From NCBI GenBank assembly GCA_021234155.1, contig JAJEKV010000010.1:21480833-21544832 (forward strand): a DNA stretch of 64,000 bases. Reading direction: 5' to 3'. This DNA is from Isoetes taiwanensis. Lineage: Eukaryota > Streptophyta > Lycopodiopsida > Isoetales > Isoetaceae. Below, in pieces: positions 10,560 through 19,939 of the stretch. The position numbers and the translations under genes are program-made. Positions within the stretch are counted from its first letter, which is position 1, and every line of letters begins with the position of its first letter. The notes under the pieces were generated by a model. That model worked only from the letters and a program-made list of their open reading frames with translations, ran no database searches and had not been told where the DNA came from.

Positions 10560-11430
10560 CAATTAAAATGAGTCAGCCATGACTTGAAGAGCCCTGTGGT
10601 CATGCCATGCATTTGGATGTACTACTTTAATTGCCCTTCTTCATCTACTTATGTAATCTGCCTTCATCCTCTTGCCCTTGAAAATGTACAAGTTTGGCAG
10701 CCTAAACTCTCTATCTTCATGCAAACCAAGATTGTCACCCATTCTCTATTGTACATAAATGCATCTTGTGCACCCTTCCTTGTGACGACATTCAAATCCC
10801 TAACTTTGCCTACCTGGATACCAGCCTCATTAGCATTCCATATCCTAGGATGGAGGGAATTGAAATTCATCATATATTTCTTTTAGACCCGAGTAGAACA
10901 TGTTCAGGTTATCCTCGCACATGGCTAGTGCACAAGCCCTTTCTAGAGGCTGTGAACTCCTTAAAGATACGTGGAGATGCCTTTTCGTGAATAGCCTTCT
11001 ACCATTTGTTACCTAGCAAACCCATGCTTGTGGATATCTCACTATTGCTGCAAATCTGGACTGCCTTCTCCTACACTGCACTAAGAGTAATCCCTACACC
11101 TGAGGCTGCCCTTTCCAAAGCCCAAGCCACCCGTTCCTCTTCTTACTTGGTACTGAGTTAAGGATGCTTCTTTGCTTATAAGTGATCCTACCATACTGCA
11201 TGTCCTTAGTTATAGACTTAGGTATATGAGAGCTCCTATAAGCTCATCTAATAGAAATGTTATATTCACTAACCTCCTCTAGGATGCCTAACATTTGTTT
11301 TTGGTCTATTGGCATCTCTTGAATGTAGGAGTCTTCATAGCTTGGGGTTTTATCTAGTGTATATTTCGTCTTCCTCTTTCTTTGACGCTTTGCACTCATC
11401 CTCTTGGTAATTCCAGGGACCTGGATCGGA
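10560..11430 (-). pseudogene. pogo-like DDE transposase, N-terminal and first catalytic part
   Basis: In order on the minus strand are a basic start (KRQRKRKTKYTLDKTPSYED), a helix-turn-helix-like stretch (SSHIPKSITKDMQYGRI), and a LVxWALERA-type segment followed by LGNKW and FTASRKG. Next comes SQPLERACALAMCEDNLNMF, then the catalytic start IWNANEAGIQVGK and VVTRKGAQDA. The first catalytic Asp (usually IWNxDExG) is Asn here. Frames shift several times and stops are present, so it is dead. The C-terminal half lies at 8,658-8,970, beyond an insertion. Confidence 0.68.
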
Positions 11431-11664
11431 TCAAGGTTACCATGACATGTTTGATCATGTAAGTGCCATCGAAATTGCCCTAGTGCAAACCTCCACCGAA
11501 AAGGTCTCTATTATATTGAATTAAAAGTTCGTGCACCGATTCAAACCACCAATTCAATCGATTGCTCAGTTCCATCTTTCACTATAGAGCTTTAATGTGT
11601 CATGCCTCAACCAAAATAGGAATCAGACGACCCAGATTACCCACTTCGACAACTAAAAGGGTTA
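11431..11664. other. Flank between pogo remnant and LINE
   Basis: No gene. The tail GAATAGAATAGAAGAATAG of the following LINE begins at about 11,669. Confidence 0.5.
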
Positions 11665-11668
11665 AGAG

Positions 11669-13080
11669 AATAGAATAGAAGAATAGAATAGAATATAATT
11701 TTATCGTCCACGGAGACCAACTGGCCTATGGGACCCAAGTACAAAGAGAGAGCAAGCAAAGGATATTACTACCGTGGATTAAAAACCCCCACCCCAAGGG
11801 TTTTGGGGGAAAAACCTTAGTAGCAATAAGGATGTTTGACATACCGCACCTGCTTATATACATAATCACAAGTACAAACCGAGGTTAATGCCTGGACGGG
11901 GGGGCATAACCGAAACCGTATCCATTACCTCCCTGAGGTACGATCCCAACAAGCCTACAGAGGCCGTGGTTCTCGAGCTCATGCAAGGCCCGATGGGGCA
12001 CAACTAACAAGAGCATACCGAGCCCGGATATGCTCGTGCACGGACAGGCACGGAGGGCGTGACTTTCATCCTCAATGGCGCCGCTGACAAAGACTCGACT
12101 GACTCGGCCTCACGCGGCTCCCGAATCCATCTCCCCGTCTCAATGCGGAGGTGGTGTGCACTGTCGCGAATGGAAGCAATCACCTGGCGCTTTTCATGGG
12201 TAGATGGGTGCGCAGGTAGTGGTGTGGGCCCTCGTGAGCATGGGATTAACCTCGCGTGATAATTTGCCACCTTGACATGTGATGGGCCTGCATCCCAAAG
12301 CTTGGCCATGAAGCAAGCATCCAAGTACGCTTCAAAGGCGTAGCGTTCCTTCGGTGTATGCACTGGTCCACATCTGGCAGTAGGGCTTCATCCATAGCCA
12401 CCACCTTCCTGGAAGTAAATAATGTGACGTTCTAGCGCAGCCCTCTCAGAATGGAAGGAAGCCTTTGTCTCCCGGAGCAAGATCTGATATGGGACCGCGG
12501 ATTTCACTCCCAAAGGTGCCCGGGCCAAGAAGGCCTTCATGCACCTGCTCTAGATCGCTCCAAATGGTGAGGGATATCACCGCCCCCACACTTCCCCCCC
12601 ATAGAGGAGGACCGGTTCAACCAAGGCCCCGAACAAGTGTGCCCGGTGACCCCATGCGAGCAGACATGTACGCCTTGTGGATCAAGTTTTGCATTGCATA
12701 CGTGGCTTTCCACCTGCAGTGACCCAACTCGATGGATGCATCCCAAAGTGTGGAAGTAGAAAACTCAATGCCCAAATACTTATAAGACTGAGCCACCTCC
12801 ACTACCTTACCCCTGGTAAGTGAATGAGGGAAGGCGTGGTGCCGGATGATGGGACCAAAGAAGACACCCTTGTCTTGGCCAAGTTAACTCTCATGTCGCT
12901 GAATTGGCGTAAAGTGTCCAAAGCATCCAGTGGCGTTGCATGTCCTCCGGGGTATATGCGAGCAACAACATCATCGATATATGAGTTGCCGGATTATGTG
13001 GTGCATCAATCGAGCGCCTCCCCCCTCCCTCGCCTAGCCATTCTTCTAGCTGGTCAATGTACAAAAGGAATAGGGGGGAG
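11669..13080 (-). mobile_element. 5'-truncated LINE copy (copy A)
   Basis: This is a minus-strand non-LTR retrotransposon fragment closely related to the copy at 27,868-30,300. From the 3' end it shows a GAATA tail, then the conserved terminus GTCCACGGAGACC. A C-terminal region follows (KLWDAGPSHVKVANYHARLI and SIRDSAHHLRIETGRW), then the region after the reverse transcriptase, and finally part of the RT palm up to YIDQLEEWL. Frameshifts and stops make it dead. The 5' truncation point merges into a polypurine tract at about 13,075. RT residues upstream of that point are absent. Confidence 0.85.
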
Positions 13081-13342
13081 GGGAAAGGAAAAAGGGAGGG
13101 AAAAAAGAGAAAGGGAAGGAAAAAGGGAGGGGAAAAAGGAAAAGAGGAAAACAAAAATAGGAGAAAGAGGAAGGGAAATCGAAAAGGAATAATAGGAAAG
13201 GGAAAATGGAAAAAGGAAAAAGGGATAACAGATAAGGGATAAAAGAAAAAAGAGGAAAACAAAAAAGGAAAAAGAGGGGAAGGGCAAAAGGAAATGGAAA
13301 AGGAAAAGAGGAAACTGGCAGGGGAAGGGAAAAGGTAGTCAA
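13070..13342. repeat. Polypurine tract of about 270 bp
   Basis: The plus strand is almost entirely A and G (AAAGGGA and GGGGAAAAAGG motifs, with rare T or C). It starts exactly where the LINE copy breaks off; there the intact LINE has the G-rich GTGTGGGGGAGAGGGGG, a plausible seed for expansion. Long open frames on both strands here are composition artefacts. Such a tract can form triplex DNA or hinder polymerases. Confidence 0.9.
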
Positions 13343-13846
13343 ATGCTCTTCATTGCCTAATTTGTAAAGGTGAATTAATTCAATGATTGCTCCACGTCAC
13401 TCACAATCCTGAGCTTATGCCCAACAACACTGGGCACCAATTCTATTTTGAAAGAATTGTGATTGATCTGCCTGCCAAATCGAACCCCTTTTGTATTGAA
13501 TGAGATCGAATTCAAGTTTTATGTGGTTTTTACAAAACATGGTTGGAAGAGGTCGAGCGAGGTTTGTGATCTGGTCGGGCCCCACACAACATGGCATGAC
13601 CCGACGTCGCTTCCCTCAGGGGAAGGGGGGGCAATGTTAGAAACCTGGAGATCATAGTTGCCAGCAAGTCGCGGTGGTGGGGGGCCCTCCCCTAGCAACC
13701 AGTACAAATCTTATTAGTTAGATAGGTTTAGAATTGTAGAGTACATACTTCATTGCCCACCATCTCGAGCTTTCCCTTCGGCCTGCCCTAATGCTATTAA
13801 TTGCCTCACAAGTGTTTGCTTGGCAGACGGAAAATTTTTGGATAAA
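13343..13846. other. No recognised gene
   Basis: The short open frames in this GC-richer stretch have no family resemblance that I can name. The sequence around 13,600-13,700 has the look of decayed retroelement leader DNA, but I cannot support that. Confidence 0.35.
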
Positions 13847-13949
13847 GGAAAGGCCTCTTGCTCGACTTTCCCTGTTAGAAAGTGGGCAGACGCGCATCAG
13901 CACAGAGGCCCACTTGACAACCAGGAAAGTCGAGTAAGAGGCCTTTGCC
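13847..13949. repeat. Foldback with 25-bp arms and a second inner stem
   Basis: The arm at 13,847-13,871 (GGAAAGGCCTCTTGC then TCGACTTTCC) is inverted at 13,924-13,949 with one mismatch and one extra base. Inside, AAGTGGGC and GGCCCACTT form a second stem around a loop of about 20 bp. RNA from either strand would fold into a long hairpin. It could be a small foldback element or a hairpin-RNA source. Confidence 0.75.
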
Positions 13950-13982
13950 CTAACGTAAAGGAATATTGGCAGGCTCGCTTTC

Positions 13983-14018
13983 TGCCACGTCAGCTGCCAC
14001 ATCAGCCGCCACGTCAGC
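13983..14018. promoter_or_regulatory. Three tandem 12-bp GCCACGTCAGC units
   Basis: TGCCACGTCAGC, TGCCACATCAGC and CGCCACGTCAGC follow head to tail. The CCACGTCA core is an ACGT-type element bound by plant bZIP factors. The cluster lies about 370 bp upstream of the first ATG of the recombinase gene and could be part of its promoter, or chance within a decayed repeat. Confidence 0.4.
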
Positions 14019-14390
14019 AATTAAGCTTTACGAAATTTTCGGAGTTCATTTTTTCCTTCCTTTCTTTTTGCTAGCTTCCAGCTATGGCAATCGCTGTGGC
14101 GTTCACATCTTTTCTGAGCTTTTAGACTTTGCATGCTACTGCATGCCTTTCAGGATCTTTTTTTTTTTGTAGCAGTGCCTTGGTTCTTGCTAGCAACGCC
14201 TTAGTTTTTCTTCATTTTCTGGAGTTTTGGAGCAGCAGCTTGTTTTTTGCTTCATTTTTTGTGTTACAGCGACTAGCGGCTTCATTCTTAGTGTTCTTGA
14301 CAGCAGCAACTTGATTTTTAGATTGATTTCTTGATTTTTAGATTGATTTTCTTAGTGTTCTTTTATTTTTAGGTTGATTTCTTGCAGATA

Positions 14391-14988
14391 ATGGCTGATG
14401 AGGCATCTGGAAGTAACATGCAGAAGGTTACGAGTCGCTTTAGGCTCTGGTATGATGGCTTTTATGAATAATTAGTTGTATTCTTGTATTTTTGAGGTGT
14501 CTACATCGATTTCTAAAGTTCAAAGTCAGACTTGTTGTATATTTTAGGATAAGGTAAGCTAGGTCATCCATTTATGTCTGGTTGTTTTTGAGGCTTCTTC
14601 AGTAATGTTGAAGGTTGTACTGGCGTCAAATCGAGCTTTGTTCAACTATTTAGTGTCTGTACTTATTATGTTTGAAGGTTTTGTGGTTTGTCAGTCTACG
14701 ATGGCTGAAGTAGATGCACTTGGCTTTGTCTTGAACATCAGCCATGAGATTGGAGGTGCAGATCATTGTATCATGTTGGATAATTCAGAATGTGAGGTTG
14801 ATTTTGAGATAGAGCTTCTGAAAGAGTTTGGAGATGCTGAGATTGACGAGTTACTTGTGTGATGTTGAGAACATGCCAGGGTTGTTTGGAACCGAGTCTA
14901 ACAAAGAAAATGTTTCTATTATTTCTGAAAATGTTGGTGGTAATGTATTTGGAAAGGAAGTGCCTTTCCTAGAGCTTGATGATTAGTG
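14391..14988 (+). pseudogene. Crypton/DUF3504-like recombinase gene, 5' part
   Basis: ATG at 14,391 begins MADEASGSNMQKVTSRFRLW, followed by a GT donor. An acceptor (TTTGTCAG) near 14,693 leads into STMAEVDALGFVLNISHEIG and, after a frame change near 14,860, CDVENMPGLFGTESNKENVS. This N-terminal part is acidic and has no known domain. It is cut at 14,992 by the 8.5-kb TIR element and resumes at 23,479. I join the two parts because of position, strand and the target-site duplication. The frame change and the interruption make it a pseudogene. Confidence 0.5.
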
Positions 14989-14992
14989 AGGA

Positions 14993-15022
14993 AACAAGGT
15001 TTAAAATGAAACGCACTTATTT
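14993..15022 (+). repeat. Left terminal inverted repeat
   Basis: The 30 bp match the complement of 23,449-23,478 with one difference at position 6. Just inside, AAACGCACTT and AAGTGCGTTT form a small hairpin. Confidence 0.85.
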
Positions 15023-15576
15023 AAGAAGTGCGTTTGAAAGATTCCTTTATAAAAATTGAAAACTTAAAAAAAACACACAAAATAGGGAGCAAAATAGATT
15101 GTTGAGCAATTAGCATTCGGGATACCCCCAAAAAAGCAACATTTTTAAAGCTTTTTCATTTTAAAAGAAGGGCAAAAAAAAAATGCTTGTTTTAAGGAGA
15201 GAGACATTAAGTTTGATAACTCAGTAAGTATTTATTGTTAAAAACAGAAGAAAATATAGATTGTTTTTTTTGCAATCTTAATAGAAGTACTAAAAAAGTC
15301 AAACATTGGAAAGACAAAGAGTGTGAAATCCTGGAGCAAGAAAGAGTTGTTTCAATTAAGCATTGTTAGAGAGACAAAGCTTTCAGTTTAAAAATCTTCA
15401 TCAAAATAAATTATAATATTACTTAGCACATAGTTTACAATGAAAGTGGTTAAGAACTCTGTCTGTATAAATTTATATGAGAGGTGGCTCTTCCCAAATC
15501 CACGGGACTCTCGCACCCTTTGGGATCCGGCTCTTGCAAGCTTACAACATGCCAGACGCCTCCTTCGATTCCAAAC

Positions 15577-18500
15577 CTATTGGCACAAAGCGGTTTCTCC
15601 GCTCCGGGCACCACAGGGCTCCAAGTCAACAAACTCCACCTCCTCATCTCTTCTTCCCGTAAGTGGAGGGTCAGATTTACGTGTAAGTGCCCTTAGCATC
15701 GGCTGGCACCGTTCTTTGCTCCCCGGTTCCTCGTTTTCATCGGGAAAGGATTCGCAAGAGCTTATCCCGGTCCCGATGAAGTTTACTTTATCCGGGTCTA
15801 TGTCGACGGAGATCGACATTGCGCCCTTAAGGGCGAAATCTGGCGTGGTGCCTGATCCGGAAAAAGGCATCTAGGATCCGGTCTCGGCCGAAAAACCATC
15901 AGTATCAAATTATTAATAAGCCGCCGTGGCTTCGATAATGGGACACCACAGCCAATGTCATTTGTGGGTCTCTTTAATTTCGCAAAAACAAATGGAACCG
16001 AAATGCATTGCGGGGAGGAGTCTTTTCATTCTCGTGTTAAAATGAACCATGGTTTTTTTGGCGTCCGCTACCAGTAAAACCTATATGAAAATGCTCAAAA
16101 CAACCACTAAGCGCGGACCACCACCATGACCCTTGACGTTTGTTTTAAGTCCGCCAAGCAATATAGAAATTAGAAATTAGTAAAAAGAAAACAAGGAAAA
16201 TAAGTTAGCCCAAGAGGTGTGGCGGTATAAACTTATACCACGGTTGCCTTGTCAGATAAATTTATACCACGGCGGCCAAGTCGATAAATTTATACGAGAC
16301 ATTGCCTTGTTTGTATAAATTTGTACCACGGTTGTTCCAAAATTTTAAAAATTTAAACCTTAAGACGGATGTGGTATAAATTTATACCGTGGAGTTACCG
16401 TAAAACAAAAAACGTTAATTGTGAAGCTTACCAAACGCAGCTGGGCTTCGTTACATGCACCGCTCCCATAGGTTTAAGCACCGACATTGTCCGAAAGGTC
16501 GAATGAAAAATGATGACCCTCCGGTTTTCGATGTCGTGGACTTCTTTGAGGCCATCCAGAAAGACCGAACTTGCACGGAGTGAAAAGCCTCCTCATCAAA
16601 AGCGCTATCCTTTATTTTAAATCCATAAGGAATATCTGCAATGCATAATGTAAAATGTTGCTTGTCTAAAAGAGTCCCCAGACCTTGTACAATCACCCTC
16701 AACAACCCCTCATTGGACGTCCCTCGACCAAATGTGGTAAATCTCTCATATATGTACAAATAAACCGAAGTGGCGACCTCTTTACCCCTGTTCAATTGCC
16801 TTTAACCTTTGCCTCTCTTCCTTGGCCCTACTGAACCGTGGTTCAAAAATCCAGTGGGTAGCCCCTTCTTCTTGTTCTGTAAGAGTAATGTGAGACAAAG
16901 GCACAAACACACAACATATTTTTTGCAAAACTTACCCACCCAATCGGGTTAATCAAGCTGGTGCTCTCGATGATGATACTTGCCTCGTGGTACAACTTGG
17001 GTACAAAAGTTTGCACTCCTCCCAGTCTTCTAGGTTGAGCTGCTTCATTAACTCGGCCTGGCAAGTGACAATGTCTTTCTGACTGCAAAGGGAAAAAATA
17101 TTGTAAGACAAAAAAAAGGTAGAAAAAACATGGCATAGCAAGTGAGGCTTACGTTTTAGCTTCTTTGGCCATCTCGCCTAATGTGAATTCTTTGGCAACT
17201 ACTTTTTCCAACAGGTAAACAAATATTTCTTTGCTTTTAAGACCACAGAATCGCGTCCCGTGGTACAATGCTCATATTTTTTGGTTTTGATTCACCACCT
17301 TTCTTTGGTTTCTTTCCTGCGTCTTTAGCTTGTTCTTTGAGCTCCCCATCTTCGAACATACAAAAAATTCTTTCTTGAAGATCCCACACCTGTAAACGGT
17401 CAAACGAAGTTTAGTGCTGAATGGCGTAAGAGGATGGGCACGGCAACTCAACACGGTATAAATTTATACCGTGCCTGGCGGCGGTATAAATTTATACCGT
17501 GCTCATTGATATAAATTTATACAAGACAGTGCACCTGTGATAAATTTATACCATGACTGTGCACTCCGGTATAAATTTATATCTGCAGCACTGTGATAAA
17601 TTTATACCGCGGCCAGGCACGGTATGAATTTATACCGTCAGTAGGCTACTACAAGATTCTAACCACGCTAAACATACTACAAAAGATTGAATTGAATCTT
17701 TTACTTACTTGACCATCTCCGAAAAGCGAAGCTGAAAGTAGTTATCGTATTGTTTGACGACCATAATGGGCTTCTTATCGTAATCATAGCTCGTGCAACA
17801 CTCACACACAGTTTCTCTCGAAGCTCTTGAAGCTTATTCTTCTGTTTTTTGAAGTCCTCTCCATGCATTTGTTTGAACTCCACGTACTCTCGATGCATGA
17901 ATCGGATCTTATCTATTAGGCTCATTTTTAACCGAAAGTCATTGTAAAGATTGTGACTTACGGCAATGACTTTTGCCTCTTCGCCCTGCGGATACCCACG
18001 TAAATATGGGCTTCCACGCTTTTCCACACCTCGTTACGGGTTTCCTCCTTTGAGAGTTCTTTTCTAGCCTTGTATCTGTGTGTGCCTCCAAGGACGTAGT
18101 AGGTGTAATCTTCGAAGTCTGCTTTTTTGTAATCCTGCAATTGATTGCATTGACTTCTATCAACCATAACAACTAGAGGCGACACATGCGCATGAGGATT
18201 TCTTCTCATTCTTTGCTTAAGAATGGCCACATGTGCCGCTGCATACAACTTTTCGGACCTGCAAAGACTCGACCCCATCTTCATTTTTTGGTGGCCTCTT
18301 GATAGTGCTTAGTGTCAAAGAAATGGTTTGTTTGAGCAGTTTGGTTTCATTAACCCGCTTGAGAATAGCACTTGACTTATCTGCGGGCTTCACAACGATG
18401 TCTGCTCCAGGAGCCTTCTGAAGAGCTTCTGCTGACTCCTCTATAGTCAAGGGCTTTGTTTTTCTAGATTTTTTCTTGGTAGGAGGCTGTGTATCTAGTA

Positions 18501-19300
18501 CCAGGGAATGCTTCCTACCCTTTCCCTTTGTGTTGACTGGTTCCTCCTCTTCCTCTTCCTCTTCCTCTTCCTCTTCCTCTTCCTCTTCCTCTTCCTCTTC
18601 CTCTTCCTCTTCCTCTACCTCTTCCTCTACTACTTCCTCTTCGATACTACGGGGGTACCATAGACCCTTGACCAACACTTTTTCGTCGCGACAAAGACTA
18701 TTGACATCAAAATTTCTACTACGTCCCGTAACGCAGGTTATGTTAAGAGACCCGGCGGTATAAATTTATCACGGAAAAGCACCTAAGAATAACTTACAAA
18801 GCCGTTCTTGTAATTGTCCGAAATGTAATCGTGCGCCTTTAGGCTTGCACATGCTTATTTTAAACATTCTAGTATTCGAACATAGTAGACGGGGCCCTTG
18901 TCATGGTTGCCTTTGCATTAGAACTTCATCATCGTTCTCAGAAGCAACAAGTTTCATAATTTCGACAAATAGGGGGTAATAATCATCGACTTGAACTTGC
19001 CCTTCCCCGATTTATTGCACAAGTAAAGGTATGCGATCGATTGGGTTTGCTCTCTTTACCCTGCGGACGCATACCAAGTCTGATCCTTTAGTTCATAAGT
19101 CTGTGGCTCTGGTGGTGCAGCCTTTGATGATGACCCGCCGAGCACAAACTTGATCTTAGGGCTGGAAAACGCGCAAAAAAAACCATTTTTACACAAGAAT
19201 ATTAACCTTTTTCGAGTTTTTGAAACACAAAAACAGTAGAAAAAGAGGATGAAAGGGCATAAAATCCACACTAAATTAACACTTTATTTGTGTCATTTAA
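15577..19300 (-). pseudogene. ParB-like domain plus N4/N6 DNA methyltransferase fusion gene
   Basis: Minus-strand exon-like blocks occur in order. At about 19,080-19,150 is an N-terminal piece (KIKFVLGGSSSKAAPPEPQ). At 18,541-18,678 is a glutamate tract followed by a lysine-rich region. At 17,958-18,260 is a ParB-like domain with HVSPLVVMVD and YYVLGGTHRYKARKE (the G-x-H/R-R-x-x-A box). After one frameshift this continues as EEAKVIAVSHNLYNDF and MSLIDKIRFMHREY. At 17,270-17,390 is VWDLQERIFCMFEDGELKEQ. Near 17,000-17,080 is KDIVTCQAELMKQLNLEDWE. At 16,451-16,795 is FTTFGRGTSNEGLLRVIVQG and motif IV ADIPYGF. At 15,780-15,880 is motif I, RILDAF then SGSGTT. Order IV then I is the beta-class arrangement. 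The frameshifts (near 17,990, 16,560 and 15,868) show decay. Bacterial and phage ParB-methylase fusions are the nearest known design. Confidence 0.72.
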
Positions 19301-19916
19301 GCTGGAAACACAACAATATTACGAAAATATTAAGGTTCGGGACCATTCGTTGAGCACTGGACATCAAAAATCTGAAATAATTCTGAAACGGTATAAATTT
19401 ATACGCCTTGTGCTCGAGCGGTATACAAGGCGTATAAATTTATACCGATCCAGAATCATCTCGGTATAAATTTATACCGTGGGGCTTACACTCTAACATA
19501 TTAAAACAAAAGAGAAACTAAAACAGTACGGAAAGTAGACTTACGTGGCCATGACCGTATGAACTAGCGTATAGAGGTTCCGAAGAGCAAATAAGAGGGG
19601 GTATATAAGGCGGACCGCTGAAATTATTCGACTCCTAAAGCTGCATTATATGGAAAATAGGGTGGCCGGCGCCGGGCTTAAGTACCCCTGCTAAGTGCCG
19701 TTTCGTATAGCGTTTCTCCATAAAGATTCCAATACAAGTGTCTGTGAGTTTTCGTATAAATTTATACCGTGTCTTCCTCCTCTGTATAAATTTATACCAT
19801 CTCTGTATAAATTTATACAGTCTGCAGCTACAAGTTTGCCTTCTCTCAGATAAATTTATACCATCCCTGTAAACTTTTACCGTCTCGCTATTCTCGTCGT
19901 GATAAATTTATACGAT
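16222..19916. repeat. About 20 dispersed copies of a 20-bp palindrome
   Basis: The consensus is ACGGTATAAATTTATACCGT. Copies, whole or one-armed, lie in clusters at 16,222-16,392, 17,453-17,640, near 18,750-18,770, 19,385-19,480 and 19,750-19,915, with one outlier at 15,464. The clusters fall between the exon-like blocks of the ParB-methyltransferase gene and in the divergent intergenic region, not inside the conserved domains. Arms vary at the ends while the ATAAATTTAT centre is nearly fixed. Confidence 0.9.
18541..18630. repeat. CCTCTT hexanucleotide tract encoding poly-glutamate
   Basis: About 14 tandem CCTCTT-type units read as a run of glutamates on the minus strand, in the acidic linker before the ParB-like domain. 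Confidence 0.9.
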
Positions 19917-19939
19917 TAGACGCTACCTTTCTTCTCGGT

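Noticed and set aside
12891-13342. Long open frames on both strands in the purine tract
   Set aside because: They arise because purine-only DNA has few stop codons; the products are low-complexity K/E/G or F/P/S runs with no domain.
15440-15874. Plus-strand 144-codon open frame
   Set aside because: The opposite strand carries the methyltransferase motif I; the plus frame is its shadow.
18476-18763. Plus-strand serine-rich open frame
   Set aside because: It is the antisense of the glutamate tract in the ParB-methyltransferase gene.
16222-19916. CRISPR-like array
   Set aside because: The palindromes are irregularly spaced, palindromic and in eukaryotic DNA; there are no uniform spacers or cas genes.
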